A stretch of DNA of 64,000 nucleotides from Xylanibacter rarus (lineage in GTDB: Bacteria > Bacteroidota > Bacteroidia > Bacteroidales > Bacteroidaceae), in contig NZ_LFQU01000001.1 of assembly GCF_001275135.1 (NCBI RefSeq), positions 124,001 to 188,000 on the forward strand. Reading direction: 5' to 3'. Position numbers and translations under genes: made by a program. Below, piece after piece: positions 33,618 through 43,434 of this stretch; position 1 is the first letter of the stretch, and each line of letters starts with the position of its first letter. The notes below the pieces were generated by a model, which was given only the letters and a program-made list of their open reading frames with translations, made no database searches and had not been told where the DNA came from.

Positions 33618-33840
33618 GAAGTAGTTAAAGTAGTTAGAAGTAGTTAAAGGAGTTAAAGTCATATGCATTGTAGATAAAAACATTACTGGTAAGACAGTAA
33701 ATATTATTTTTAACGCAGCATCAATTTTTAATTATACAAATATTGCTGACTGCACAGAATAAAGATATTGTCACAAAGCACATACAGCAACAAAGCATAT
33801 GGCTTTAACTACTTTAACTACTTCTAACTCCTTTAACTCC
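33618..33840. repeat. MITE-like element with 46-49 base inverted repeats
   Basis: The left arm (33618-33666) is built of 'AGTAGTTAAAG/AGGAGTTAAAG' units ending CATATGC; the right arm (33795-33840) is its near-perfect reverse complement starting GCATATGG. About 128 AT-rich bases without a gene lie between. It separates birA and pyrH and can fold into one long hairpin. The same 'TTTAACTCCTTTAACTACT' wording recurs at 45601-45660. Confidence 0.75.
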
Positions 33841-33856
33841 TAAACGATAAATAATT

Positions 33857-34567
33857 ATGGCAAAGTACAAAAGAATTTTATTGAAACTTAGTGGCGAAAG
33901 CCTGATGGGAAAACAGAACTTCGGCATCGACCCGGAGCGTCTCGGCGACTATGCGCGCCAGATAAAGGAAGTGCACGAGATGGGTGTGCAGATTGGTATC
34001 GTTATCGGAGGCGGCAACATCTTCCGCGGACTCAGCGGTGCCGGCAAGGGCTTCGACCGCGTTAAGGGCGACCAGATGGGTATGTGCGCAACGGTTATCA
34101 ACTCGCTCGCATTAAGCTCAGCTCTCGGTGCTGTAGGCGTTAAGACAAAGGTGATGACGGCTATACGCATGGAGCCGATAGGTGAGTTCTACAGCAAGTG
34201 GAAGGCCATCGAGGCTATGGAGGCCGGCTATGTGTGCATATTCTCTGCGGGAACAGGCTCTCCTTACTTTACAACAGACACAGGCTCGTCGCTCCGCGGT
34301 ATTGAGATTGAGGCCGACGTTATGCTCAAGGGTACACGCGTTGACGGCATCTACACTGCTGACCCGGAGAAGGATCCTACTGCAGTGAAGTTTAAGGACA
34401 TCACTTACGATGAGATTTATACACGCGGACTGAAGGTGATGGACCTTACTGCCACAACAATGTGCAAGGAGAACAACCTGCCTATCTATGTGTTCAACAT
34501 GGACGTTGTGGGCAACCTGAAGAAGGTTATGGACGGCGAGGAGATAGGTACGCTGGTTCACAACTGA
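33857..34567 (+). CDS. pyrH: UMP kinase
   Basis: A 236-residue amino-acid-kinase-fold enzyme (UMP to UDP, pyrimidine synthesis, hexamer in cytosol). The start 'MAKYKRILLKLSGESLMGKQ', 'IGIVIGGGNIFRG', 'DQMGMCATVINSLAL' and 'VMDLTATTMCKENNLPIYVF' (partly quoted) are all PyrH signatures. Its promoter may lie within or just before the palindromic element upstream. Confidence 0.96.
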   Translation: MAKYKRILLKLSGESLMGKQNFGIDPERLGDYARQIKEVHEMGVQIGIVIGGGNIFRGLSGAGKGFDRVKGDQMGMCATVINSLALSSALGAVGVKTKVMTAIRMEPIGEFYSKWKAIEAMEAGYVCIFSAGTGSPYFTTDTGSSLRGIEIEADVMLKGTRVDGIYTADPEKDPTAVKFKDITYDEIYTRGLKVMDLTATTMCKENNLPIYVFNMDVVGNLKKVMDGEEIGTLVHN

Positions 34568-34694
34568 TAGCATTATAAATGCACAAGCCGCTTACGCTGC
34601 TGTCTTATTTGCATCTTTTTTATGCTTGAACGGCAGGCTGCACGATACGTAGGCAGGCACATCCGTTGAAATTGAGGATGTATCTTCATTAATA

Positions 34695-34763
34695 TAAAAA
34701 AGAAGCCGTTGCCTCTTTGCGCATAAATGTCTGTGCTTGAGGCAACGGCTTCTTCTTTTTTTA
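34695..34763. terminator. Bidirectional terminator between pyrH and the GH28 gene
   Basis: GAAGCCGTTGCCTC (34702-34715) pairs perfectly with GAGGCAACGGCTTC (34739-34752), with A-rich sequence on the left and a T run on the right. The two genes converge here, so both transcripts can end at it. Confidence 0.9.
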
Positions 34764-34776
34764 TGTCTTAAAGGGC

Positions 34777-36351
34777 TTACATGTCGAGAGTAATGCCCTT
34801 GTTGTCAATCTTCTTATATTCTTTTCCGTTCACTGTTACGTTTGCTGAGTTACGTGCGCTGAAGGTCTTTCCCTTCGACTTGACGTTGATGTCCTGCAGC
34901 TTAACGCCGTCAGTGTTGTTGATTACGATGCCCTCTTTGGCGTTGTTTACCTCGAGGTCGGTTATCGTTATGTTCTTCACCGGCATCTCGGGCAGTCCGT
35001 TGAAGTAGGCTGCACGGCGCGCAGTGCGGCATATTACATGGTTGATGTTGATGTCGCGGAAGCAAGGTGTTGTCTCGTCCACCTTTATCTTCTTCACGTT
35101 CTGCTGCTTTGCCTCGTCGCCGTCAGCAAGAGCCTCTACAGCCGACTTGCCTCCGTAGTAGAGGTCGAAGGTTATTGCGTCGGTCTGAATGTCGAACATT
35201 GAGATGTTGTTGATGTAGATGTTCTCAACCACGCCGCCGCGTCCGCGTGTGCTCTTGAAGCGCAGGCCCACGTCAGTGCCGAGGAACTGGCAATCGGAAA
35301 CATAAATGTTCTTCACGCCGCCGCTCATCTCGCTGCCAACAACAAAGCCGCCATGGCCCTTGAATACGGTACAACCGTTAATCAGTACGTTCTCGCAGGG
35401 TATTCCGCGCTTGCGTCCGTCGGCGTCCTTACCGCTCTTGATGCAGATGCCGTCGTCGCCAACGTCGAATGTAGAGTTCACAACCAGCGCATTCTTGCAT
35501 GACTCAAGGTCGAGTCCGTCGCCGTTCTGTGCAAATGCCGGGTTTCTTACCTGCACATCCTCTATCAGCACATTCTCGCACATCAGCGGATGAATGTTCC
35601 ATGAAGGAGAGTTCTGGAAGATTACGCCGTTGAGCCATACGTTCTTGCAACTTACGAGGTTTACCATTACGGGACGCAGGAAGTGCCTGATGCTATGCCA
35701 TTCGGCGTCGCTCAGATTACCCTTGGGCACGTTCATGTTGCTCATTGAGTCGCCTTTAAGCGCACCTTCAGAAGGGAACCAGAACTTAGGGTTCTTGAAT
35801 GCTCCGCCACGTGAAGTAAACTCTTTCCATTGCTTGTCGGTAACCTTCTCGCGTTTCACCGGGCGCCAGTATTCGCCGTTGCCGTCTATCACTCCGGCTC
35901 CGGTTATCGCCACGTTTACAAGGTTGTGCCCCGATATGGGCGACTGGCAGCGGCGTGTGTTCAGTCCTTCGAACGACGCATCTATAAGCGGATAGAGGTC
36001 GATGTCGGGCGAGAACAATATCACTGCACCCTTGTTGAGGTGAAGGTTGATGTTGCTCTTGAGAGTTATAGGACCGGTGAACCACACACCCTGCGGCACA
36101 ACGAGCTTGCCGCCGCCCTTTTTCTCAAGTGCCTCAATGGCCTTGGCAAAAGCATCGGTACAGAGCGAAGATCCGTCGCCTTTAGCTCCGAAGTCTTTCA
36201 GGTTAACCTCGTTGTCGGGAAACACGGGGGCTGTAACCTGTTCCATCTTGAAGGGCAGATTCTCATACAGACAGCTGTATTTGTCTGTGCCGGTGGCGCT
36301 TGCACCAAGTGTAAGCAGGCATGCGCACACCAAAAAGAAGATTTTTCTCAT
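34777..36351 (-). CDS. Glycoside hydrolase family 28 (polygalacturonase-like), secreted
   Basis: A 524-residue protein with signal peptide 'MRKIFFLVCACLLTLGASAT'. A pectate-lyase-3-like start ('VNLKDFGAKGDG') leads into a right-handed beta-helix. GH28 catalytic features are present: 'NGDGLDLES' (D278), 'GDDGICIKSG' (D299, D300), 'GHGGFVVGSE' (H333) and 'RFK' (R364, K366). It would cut galacturonan or rhamnogalacturonan chains in the periplasm or at the surface. No SusC/D pair or other carbohydrate genes lie nearby, so it is an isolated enzyme here. The usual NTDGxD is NGDGLD. Confidence 0.9.
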   Translation of the reverse strand: MRKIFFLVCACLLTLGASATGTDKYSCLYENLPFKMEQVTAPVFPDNEVNLKDFGAKGDGSSLCTDAFAKAIEALEKKGGGKLVVPQGVWFTGPITLKSNINLHLNKGAVILFSPDIDLYPLIDASFEGLNTRRCQSPISGHNLVNVAITGAGVIDGNGEYWRPVKREKVTDKQWKEFTSRGGAFKNPKFWFPSEGALKGDSMSNMNVPKGNLSDAEWHSIRHFLRPVMVNLVSCKNVWLNGVIFQNSPSWNIHPLMCENVLIEDVQVRNPAFAQNGDGLDLESCKNALVVNSTFDVGDDGICIKSGKDADGRKRGIPCENVLINGCTVFKGHGGFVVGSEMSGGVKNIYVSDCQFLGTDVGLRFKSTRGRGGVVENIYINNISMFDIQTDAITFDLYYGGKSAVEALADGDEAKQQNVKKIKVDETTPCFRDININHVICRTARRAAYFNGLPEMPVKNITITDLEVNNAKEGIVINNTDGVKLQDINVKSKGKTFSARNSANVTVNGKEYKKIDNKGITLDM

Positions 36352-36416
36352 TTATTTTTATTGGTTTAAGTTAGTAGATTCATGTAGTTTTATTATTGCC
36401 GGGAGGGCCACAGGAG

Positions 36417-36698
36417 CTATTTCTCCTCTTCATAGTCGACATATTCTCCTTCGTTTTTCGAGAATATCTTGCGGTTCATCTCGTCGGGCGTGCGCCGGTC
36501 GATAATTATTTCGTCGTCGCCTGATGTCTGTCGGTACTGCTGCCGGCCCTGTCCGTTGCCGTTGTCCTGGCCCCTGAAGCCCTTAAACTGTTTCTTCACA
36601 CTGTGGAAAGTGCGGTATATCTTGTAGGCAACCACGCCTACGACGATGAATATTCCGAGCAGTATTATGAATAAGAAGTTTAATAAAGCAGCAATCAT
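36417..36698 (-). CDS. DUF4834 family small membrane protein
   Basis: A 93-residue protein with one N-terminal membrane helix ('FLFIILLGIFIVVGVVAYKI', residues about 8-27), a Gln/Gly/Arg-rich linker and an acidic end ('KNEGEYVDYEEEK'), the layout of the Bacteroidales DUF4834 family. The start codon shares a base with the pssA stop (TAATG), so translation is coupled. Function unknown; the position suggests a link with phospholipid synthesis. Confidence 0.8.
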   Translation of the reverse strand: MIAALLNFLFIILLGIFIVVGVVAYKIYRTFHSVKKQFKGFRGQDNGNGQGRQQYRQTSGDDEIIIDRRTPDEMNRKIFSKNEGEYVDYEEEK

Positions 36699-37408
36699 TA
36701 TTTGTTCTTTGAATTAAGATAAACCGATAATATTACATACCATGCGATTATTATGGCGAAGGCCGAGATGCCGAAGATGATGAGCAGCGGCACACAGGTT
36801 ATAAGGAAAATGTATTTAACCTCGTTGCCTTTCCATCCCCATTGCTTAAACTTAAGGGCAAACATCGGTATCTCGCTCACCAGCACATAGCTGCAAAGGA
36901 AAATAAGCAATATTACGGCCGGCACCATCCACGGCGACGACTCGAGCACGTCGGCAGCTCCCACGATGAGCGAGCCCCAGAACAGAGCGTTGGCCGGCGT
37001 GGGCATGCCTATGAACGATGTGGTCTGACGCTCGTCAAGATTAAACTTGGCAAGGCGCAGCGCCGAGAACGCAGCCATGACGAAAGCCACGAAGGGCAGC
37101 ACCGGACGCAGCGGCTCGAGAAACGACGGATAGTCCATCACGCCGAGCTGATAGAACACCATCGTGGCCGGCGCCATGCCGAACGTGATGTCGTCGGCAA
37201 GCGAGTCGAGCTCCTTTCCGATTGGCGACGACACCTTTAGCAGGCGTGCGCTCATGCCGTCGAAGAAGTCGAACACGGCACCCAGGATGATGAACGTCAG
37301 CGCCATCTTGGGCTGTCCGCCGAAGGCGTAAGCCGTGGCTATGCAGCCCGAGATAAGGTTGCAGCACGTGATAGTGTTCGGAATATTTCTTACTATGATG
37401 TTTGCCAT
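36698..37408 (-). CDS. pssA: CDP-diacylglycerol-serine O-phosphatidyltransferase
   Basis: A 236-residue membrane enzyme making phosphatidylserine. The CDP-alcohol phosphotransferase signature D-G-x2-A-R-x8-G-x3-D-x3-D is complete (D50, G51, A54, R55, G64, D68, D72), followed by about six membrane helices. It lies 57 bases after psd on the same strand; the two act in sequence to give phosphatidylethanolamine. Confidence 0.94.
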   Translation of the reverse strand: MANIIVRNIPNTITCCNLISGCIATAYAFGGQPKMALTFIILGAVFDFFDGMSARLLKVSSPIGKELDSLADDITFGMAPATMVFYQLGVMDYPSFLEPLRPVLPFVAFVMAAFSALRLAKFNLDERQTTSFIGMPTPANALFWGSLIVGAADVLESSPWMVPAVILLIFLCSYVLVSEIPMFALKFKQWGWKGNEVKYIFLITCVPLLIIFGISAFAIIIAWYVILSVYLNSKNK

Positions 37409-37465
37409 AACGTAGCGTAGTTATCGGCCGTGTACTTTCATTCGCAGAAAGGGCGGCTGTTATGT

Positions 37466-38155
37466 TTATTTAAGCCGTGCAATAATCGTGCGGTTGCCTG
37501 TTGTAGCCTGTCCCATCTTCACGCAAACCTCAGTTCCGAGTGGCAGATACACGTCAACGCGCGAACCGAACTTGATAAATCCGAGATGCTCGTCGATGTA
37601 GCAGTCTTCTTCAGGCTTGGCGTAGGTTACGATGCGTCGTGCCACCGCACCTGCTATCTGGCGGCACAGCACTTCGGTGCCTTCGGGAGTCTCGAGCATC
37701 ACGTCGGCGTGCTCGTTCTCCTCGCTGGCCTTTGGCAGCCATGCCTTGTGGTAGTTGCCGTTCTGATGATGAACGAATTTCACTTTGCCGTCAACCGGGA
37801 ACCAGTTGGCGTGAACGTTGAACAAGCTCATAAAGATGCTTATCATGAGACGTTTGTCGTGAAAGTACTCATCTTCAAAAACCTCCTCGATAACCACCAC
37901 TTTTCCGTCTGCCGGAGCCACTACCACCTTCTCGGTCTCGCCGTCGAAGTAGCGCTTGGGGCATCTGAAGAAGTTTACCACTATGGAATAGATTACGCCG
38001 AAGACGACGACAAAGCTCCAGAACGGAATTTTGTTGTCGACATAGAACCACAGAATCAAGGCTATGGCCACAAACGTAGTCAGTCCGTAGACCAGCGTGT
38101 CAGTGCCCTCTCGATGAAGTCTTACATTCTTAAGTTTCTTTATTCTTTTTCCCAT
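37466..38155 (-). CDS. psd: Phosphatidylserine decarboxylase, short (pyruvoyl) form
   Basis: A 229-residue enzyme that turns phosphatidylserine into phosphatidylethanolamine. It has a hydrophobic N-terminal segment ('[12 protein letters not shown]', then '[16 protein letters not shown]'), '[12 protein letters not shown]' and '[15 protein letters not shown]'. The self-cleavage site is Gly197-Ser198 in '[11 protein letters not shown]', where Ser198 becomes the pyruvoyl group; this GSR form marks the short bacterial/archaeal-type class rather than the LGST of E. coli. It is the first gene of the psd-pssA-DUF4834 operon, with a promoter at 38185-38216. Confidence 0.94.
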   Translation of the reverse strand: MGKRIKKLKNVRLHREGTDTLVYGLTTFVAIALILWFYVDNKIPFWSFVVVFGVIYSIVVNFFRCPKRYFDGETEKVVVAPADGKVVVIEEVFEDEYFHDKRLMISIFMSLFNVHANWFPVDGKVKFVHHQNGNYHKAWLPKASEENEHADVMLETPEGTEVLCRQIAGAVARRIVTYAKPEEDCYIDEHLGFIKFGSRVDVYLPLGTEVCVKMGQATTGNRTIIARLK

Positions 38156-38184
38156 AGTAAAGTTTGAAGTGGAAAATTATTTGC

Positions 38185-38216
38185 AAAGGTACGCCTTTTT
38201 TGTGTAATTGGCAAAT
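38185..38216 (-). promoter_or_regulatory. Promoter of the psd-pssA operon
   Basis: Reverse-strand TTTG (38213-38216) and TACCTTTG (38185-38192) are 20 bases apart, 29 bases before the psd ATG. Confidence 0.78.
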
Positions 38217-39002
38217 TTTTTGCATTATTCTTTAATAAATACACATTGACCGGCAGCTGCGGCTTAATCGGCTGATAGTCCGATTTTTATTGTTTGCTCC
38301 GCTGTCCTGTTGCGGTTTTCGTTCTCGTTTGCTCCTTCTGCGGGTGTCCGGCTGAAGCGGCCGGGGCATGTCCTTGTTTCAGCTTTCGTGTGTCATGCCT
38401 TTTATGCTTGATGTCAGGCGTTGACGGTGTGTAATGTGATGCTGTGCGGATTCACATTGTCGCGATATTCGCCATGTCACCTTACATTCTGATTTTGCCT
38501 GACGCTCTCATTCTGAAGTATTTGAAAATAAAAATAATTCGGACGGAAATACGGGCTGAAATCGTGTGCAAACATAAATGTGTCGATATCAGAGTGTTGC
38601 ATGGCTATGGCGGTTTGTGTGCATAAAATTTAGCCTAAAAACGGCTGAAATACCATGAAATTCGGGTTAAAACGGCTGCAAACCATAATGCCGGACGAGG
38701 CTTTTCAGCTTATAAAAGGTGCCCTTTCGCTGTGTAAGAGCATGCCTTTCGGTGAATTGTCTGCCGCTTTACGGTCTTTCAGGCATGTTTTTACGCTTAG
38801 GCGTTTCTATTTCGTCTGAAAATCAAGACATAATCATGATGACACAATGCAATTATAATGGCCGGTTTGCCTGTCAAAGTAACATCTCCGTCAACGCTCA
38901 TGGCTGCTGCCGTGCGTGTGTCCGTGCGGTTGTCAGGGCGTGTGCGTGCATGTCGTATAAACATAAAAAACAATATGCATAAGATAATTTTCACATTATT
39001 AT
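38217..39002. other. Long gene-free stretch with quasi-palindromic short repeats
   Basis: About 785 bases between the divergent psd and dnaE promoters without a supported gene. Apart from the repeat cluster near 38710-38785, I see 'acggctgaaa/acggctgcaa' direct repeats near 38641-38681 and nothing else. Confidence 0.5.
38710..38785. repeat. Tandem quasi-palindromic units, locus 1
   Basis: Units of about 22-26 bases such as 'TATAAAAGGTGCCCTTTCGC' and 'TAAGAGCATGCCTTTCGG' follow one another. Similar wording recurs at 45860-45950 and 61488-61560. Confidence 0.45.
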
Positions 39003-39034
39003 TTTGGCTGTTTCAGTTTTTCAGAATAACTTTG
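39003..39034 (+). promoter_or_regulatory. Promoter of dnaE
   Basis: TTTG (39003-39006) and TAACTTTG (39027-39034) are 20 bases apart; the dnaE ATG lies 26 bases after the -7 box. Confidence 0.78.
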
Positions 39035-39060
39035 ACGCTCTAAAAGCGCAAATGTAGTTT

Positions 39061-42000
39061 ATGCAAGATTTCGTCCATTTACACGTACATACTTATTACT
39101 CCATTCTTGACGGACAGTCGAGCGTGCAGAAACTTGTAGACAAGGCTGTGGCCGACGGCATGAAGGGCATGGCCATAACCGACCACGGCAACATGTTCGG
39201 CATAAAGGAGTTTTACAACTACTGCAAGAAAGTCAACGGCAAGCTGAAGGCCGAGGGCAAGGAGCCTTTCAAGCCCATCTTCGGCTGCGAGATGTATGTG
39301 GCACGCCGTACAAAGGACGACAAGGAGAAAGAGAAGGGCGACATGGGAGGATACCACCTCATTGTGCTTGCAAAAAACTACAACGGATACAAGAACCTTA
39401 TTAAGTTGGTTTCGCGCGCGTGGGTAGACGGCTATTACATGCGTCCGCGTACCGACCGCGCCGATCTTGAGAAGTATCACGAAGACCTCATCGTCTGTTC
39501 GGCATGTATAGCCGGCGAGGTGCCCGCAAAGATTCTCAAGGGCGACATGGAGGGGGCACGCGAGGCTATAGAGTGGTATCACCGCGTGTTCGGCGACGAC
39601 TATTATCTCGAGCTTCAGCGCCACAGAGTCACCAATCCGCATCAGCGCGCCAACCGCGAGACTTATCCGTTGCAGGTGCGTGCCAACAAGGCTCTGATGG
39701 AGCTGGCGGAGGAGTATGGCATAAAGACCGTATGCACAAACGACGCCCACTTCGTTGACGAGGAGAACGCCGAGGCTCACGACCATTTGCTCTGTCTGTC
39801 TACGGGCAAGGACCTCGACGACCCTAACCGTATGCTCTATTCAAAGCAGGAGTGGTTTAAGACGCGCGAGGAGATGAACGCCGTGTTCAGCGATGTGCCC
39901 GAGGCACTTAGCAACACGCTCGAGATACTCGACAAGGTTGAGACCTACAGCATAGACCATGCACCTATCATGCCGTTCTTCCCCATACCCGAAGAGTTTG
40001 GTACGGAGGAGGACGTGCGCCGAAAATATTCAGAGAAACAGCTCTACGATGAGTTCACTACCGACGAGAACGGTGAAAATCCGCTGCCGCCCGAAGAAGG
40101 CGAACAGAAGATAAAGCGCCTCGGCGGCTACGAAAAGCTGTACCGCATAAAGTTTGAGGCCGACTATCTGGCCAAGCTTGCCTACGACGGAGCAAAGCGC
40201 CTGTATGGCGACCCGCTGCCCGAGGAGGTGGCAGAGCGAGTGAAGTTTGAGCTGCACATCATGAAGACGATGGGTTTCCCCGGCTACTTCCTTATCGTGC
40301 AGGACTTCATCAACTCGGCGCGCGACGAGCTCGGAGTGATGGTTGGCCCGGGACGTGGCTCGGCCGCCGGTTCGGTTGTTGCCTACTGTCTTGGTATTAC
40401 GAAGATAGACCCTATTAAATACGACCTTCTGTTTGAGCGTTTCCTCAACCCCGACCGTATATCGTTGCCCGATATCGATACCGACTTCGATGATGACGGA
40501 CGCGGAAAGGTGCTCGAATGGGTGGAAGACAAATACGGACACGACAAGGTGGCGCACATCATCACCTACGGCACCATGGCCACAAAGAACTCCATTAAGG
40601 ACGTGGCGCGCGTGGAGAAGCTGCCGCTCGACGTGTCTAACCATCTGTGCAAGGCCATCCCCGACCGTCTGCCCGACGGCCTGAAGATGAACCTGCCCAA
40701 CGCCATTAAGTGCGTGCCCGAGCTGCGCGAGGCTGAGGCAAGTCCCGACCCGCAGCTCAGCAATACGATAAAATATGCAAAGATGCTTGAGGGCACCGTG
40801 CGCGGAACGGGTATACACGCCTGCGGAACCATCATCTGCCGCGACGCAATCAGCGACTGGGTGCCCGTCAGCACGGCCGAAGACAAGTCGGACCCGGGCC
40901 ACAAGCTCCTTGCCACACAATACGACGGACACGTCATCGAGGAGACCGGACTGATAAAGATGGACTTCCTCGGACTCAGCACATTGTCCATATTAAAGGA
41001 GGCTGTAGAGAACATACGCTTCACGCAAGGCATAGAGGTAGACCTCGACAACATACCTATCGACGACGAGCTTACCTATAAGCTCTATCAGGAAGGCCGC
41101 ACCGTGGGCACATTCCAGTTTGAGTCGGCCGGCATGCAGAAGTATCTGCGCGAGCTTAAGCCTACCGTATTTGAGGACCTCATAGCCATGAACGCCCTCT
41201 ATCGCCCCGGACCTATGGACTACATCCCCTCGTTCATTGCCCGAAAGAACGGCAAGGAGGAGATAAAGTATGATATTCCCTGCATGGAGAAATATCTGAA
41301 GGACACTTACGGCATCACGGTGTATCAGGAGCAGGTCATGCTTCTGTCGCGTCAGCTTGCCAACTTCACCCGAGGCGAGAGCGACGCCCTGCGTAAGGCC
41401 ATGGGTAAGAAGAAGAAGGACATCGTAGACGCCATGAAGCCTAAGTTTATCGAGGGCGGAAAGAAAAACGGACACGACCCGAAGGTGCTCGAGAAGATAT
41501 GGGCCGACTGGGAGAAGTTTGCTTCTTACGCCTTCAACAAGAGTCACGCCACGTGCTATTCGTGGGTGGCCTATCAGACGGCCTATCTCAAGGCCCACTA
41601 TCCGGCAGAATTCATGGCAGGCAACATGAGCCGATGCCTTAACGACATAACGAAGATAACCAAGCTGATGAACGAATGTCAGGCCATGGGCATAGCCTGC
41701 ATGGGCCCTGACGTTAACGAGAGTCGCCAGAAGTTCAGTGCCAACAAGAAAGGCGAGGTGCGCTTTGGCCTCGGAGCCATCAAGGGCATGGGCGACGCCG
41801 CTGCTCAGGCCATCATCGACGAGCGCGAGAAGAACGGACAGTATAAAGACATATTCGACTTTGTGCAGCGCGTCAATCTCTCGGCCGTTAACAGTAAGGC
41901 GCTCGAGAGCCTTGTGCTCAGCGGAGCGTTCGACGGCTTCAAGATCAAGCGCGAGAGCTTCTTTGCGCGCAATCCTGACGGCCGCACGTTCCTCGAAACC

Positions 42001-42768
42001 CTTATGCGCTACGGACAGGTGTATCAGCAGGAGAAAAACGAGTCGCGTCAGTCTCTGTTCGGAGCGATGGAAGAAGTGGAGATAGCCACGCCCGCCATAC
42101 CTCAGGCTGAGTCGTGGAGCGCCATAGAGAAGCTTAACCGCGAGCGCGACCTCGTGGGCATATACCTCTCGGCACATCCGCTCGACGAGTTTGAGTTTAT
42201 CCTCAAGAACCTTTGCAACACCCAGTGTCAGGAGCTCAACGACCGCATCGAGCTGTCAAAGAAGCAGGAGGTGGTGCTGGGAGGCATCGTCACGGCCGTT
42301 AGAAGCAAATACACCAAGACCGGCAAGCCCTGCGGCTTTGTCACCATTGAAGACTTCGACGGCTCGGGCGAGCTGGCCCTGTTCGGCGAGGAGTGGGGCA
42401 AGTGGCGCGGAATGCTTATCGAAGGCTGCACGGTCATGGTCAAGGCACAGTTTGTGCAGCGCTTCCGCAACAGCGACATGATGGAGATGCGAATAACCGA
42501 CATACAGTATCTGCAGACCGTAAAGGACACACAGATAGAGAAGATAACCATATCGCTCGAGGCTGACAAGCTGGACGACACCACCGTGTCCGACCTTGTT
42601 ACGATAATAAAAGACGCGCCGGGCACCACGCAGTTGTTCTTCCAGGTGCGCGAGACGAGCAACAGCAAGCCCTTTGTGCTGCGCAGCCGCAAGGAGAAGA
42701 TAGACATCAGCAAGGAACTGATATCCTTTATTAAAGGATGCGAGGCGCTCGACTATAAAATAAACTGA
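39061..42768 (+). CDS. dnaE: DNA polymerase III alpha subunit
   Basis: A 1235-residue replicative polymerase. The N-terminal PHP domain starts 'FVHLHVHTYYSILDG' and 'AITDHGNMFG'. The palm domain has 'GPGRGSAAGSVVAYCLGI' and the catalytic 'DIDTDFDDDGR' (D471 and D473 region), followed by 'IKMDFLGLSTL'. A helix-hairpin-helix region and an OB-fold ('VVLGGIVTAVRSKYTKTGKP', 'FGEEWGKWRGML') lie near the C-terminus. Length is normal for the Bacteroidetes DnaE1 form. It is followed 134 bases later by trxA. Confidence 0.97.
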   Translation: MQDFVHLHVHTYYSILDGQSSVQKLVDKAVADGMKGMAITDHGNMFGIKEFYNYCKKVNGKLKAEGKEPFKPIFGCEMYVARRTKDDKEKEKGDMGGYHLIVLAKNYNGYKNLIKLVSRAWVDGYYMRPRTDRADLEKYHEDLIVCSACIAGEVPAKILKGDMEGAREAIEWYHRVFGDDYYLELQRHRVTNPHQRANRETYPLQVRANKALMELAEEYGIKTVCTNDAHFVDEENAEAHDHLLCLSTGKDLDDPNRMLYSKQEWFKTREEMNAVFSDVPEALSNTLEILDKVETYSIDHAPIMPFFPIPEEFGTEEDVRRKYSEKQLYDEFTTDENGENPLPPEEGEQKIKRLGGYEKLYRIKFEADYLAKLAYDGAKRLYGDPLPEEVAERVKFELHIMKTMGFPGYFLIVQDFINSARDELGVMVGPGRGSAAGSVVAYCLGITKIDPIKYDLLFERFLNPDRISLPDIDTDFDDDGRGKVLEWVEDKYGHDKVAHIITYGTMATKNSIKDVARVEKLPLDVSNHLCKAIPDRLPDGLKMNLPNAIKCVPELREAEASPDPQLSNTIKYAKMLEGTVRGTGIHACGTIICRDAISDWVPVSTAEDKSDPGHKLLATQYDGHVIEETGLIKMDFLGLSTLSILKEAVENIRFTQGIEVDLDNIPIDDELTYKLYQEGRTVGTFQFESAGMQKYLRELKPTVFEDLIAMNALYRPGPMDYIPSFIARKNGKEEIKYDIPCMEKYLKDTYGITVYQEQVMLLSRQLANFTRGESDALRKAMGKKKKDIVDAMKPKFIEGGKKNGHDPKVLEKIWADWEKFASYAFNKSHATCYSWVAYQTAYLKAHYPAEFMAGNMSRCLNDITKITKLMNECQAMGIACMGPDVNESRQKFSANKKGEVRFGLGAIKGMGDAAAQAIIDEREKNGQYKDIFDFVQRVNLSAVNSKALESLVLSGAFDGFKIKRESFFARNPDGRTFLETLMRYGQVYQQEKNESRQSLFGAMEEVEIATPAIPQAESWSAIEKLNRERDLVGIYLSAHPLDEFEFILKNLCNTQCQELNDRIELSKKQEVVLGGIVTAVRSKYTKTGKPCGFVTIEDFDGSGELALFGEEWGKWRGMLIEGCTVMVKAQFVQRFRNSDMMEMRITDIQYLQTVKDTQIEKITISLEADKLDDTTVSDLVTIIKDAPGTTQLFFQVRETSNSKPFVLRSRKEKIDISKELISFIKGCEALDYKIN

Positions 42769-42902
42769 CAAATATAATTGCCCGCCACGATGTGTGACAA
42801 TTGGCCGCAAAGGCTCTGTCAGAGAAAATATGGCATAATGTTTGTTGGCAAAACAGTAGAAGACAAAACCTAATTATTAACATAATAAATTACAAAAGAA
42901 AG

Positions 42903-43214
42903 ATGGAAAAAATTACAACAGAGAACTTTGAGAGTCTGAAGAATGGCGCACTGCCTTTAGTAGTTGATTTCTGGGCTACATGGTGTGGTCCTTGCCGTGC
43001 CATCGCACCTATCGTTGAGGAGCTGGCTAACGAGTACGAAGGCAAGATCGTTGTTGGTAAATGCGACGTAGAGGAGAACGACGACATCGCCATGGAGTTT
43101 GGCATCCGCAACATTCCTACAATACTGTTCATCAAGAACGGTGAGGTTGTAGACAAGTTTGTAGGTGCAACAACAAAGGCAAAATTGCAGGAGAAGTTTG
43201 AGTCTCTGCTGTAA
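42903..43214 (+). CDS. trxA: Thioredoxin
   Basis: A 103-residue thioredoxin with the redox motif W-C-G-P-C (C28, C31) and the cis-Pro loop 'IRNIPTILF'. I chose the ATG at 42903, which gives the standard length; the upstream in-frame extension to 42801 has no family support. It is a cytosolic disulfide reductase. A strong terminator follows at 43240. Confidence 0.96.
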   Translation: MEKITTENFESLKNGALPLVVDFWATWCGPCRAIAPIVEELANEYEGKIVVGKCDVEENDDIAMEFGIRNIPTILFIKNGEVVDKFVGATTKAKLQEKFESLL

Positions 43215-43239
43215 TAACACGCCTGAAGATATTTTTTAG

Positions 43240-43282
43240 TGCGGAGCGGCTTTAATGTTATTAATGCCGCTCCGCATTTTTT
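43240..43282 (+). terminator. Intrinsic terminator of trxA
   Basis: TGCGGAGCGGC (43240-43250) pairs perfectly with GCCGCTCCGCA (43266-43276), followed by TTTTTT. It separates trxA from the sigma-barrel gene. Confidence 0.9.
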
Positions 43283-43434
43283 GTATGTCATAGCATGGCT
43301 GCGTGCATGGCACGGGCTGGGTGCGGCGCTTTGTGATTTTGTGTTTTTCTGAAAAAAAAGCAACTGCGGCATGCAGTATTTTCGTCCTTTTTATATCATA
43401 TATAAAGGGCACCTGCGGCGCCCGGCACGTAGAT

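Noticed and set aside
40993-42177. A 394-codon reverse frame inside dnaE
   Set aside because: It arises from the codon use of dnaE on the other strand; DnaE motifs are intact throughout.
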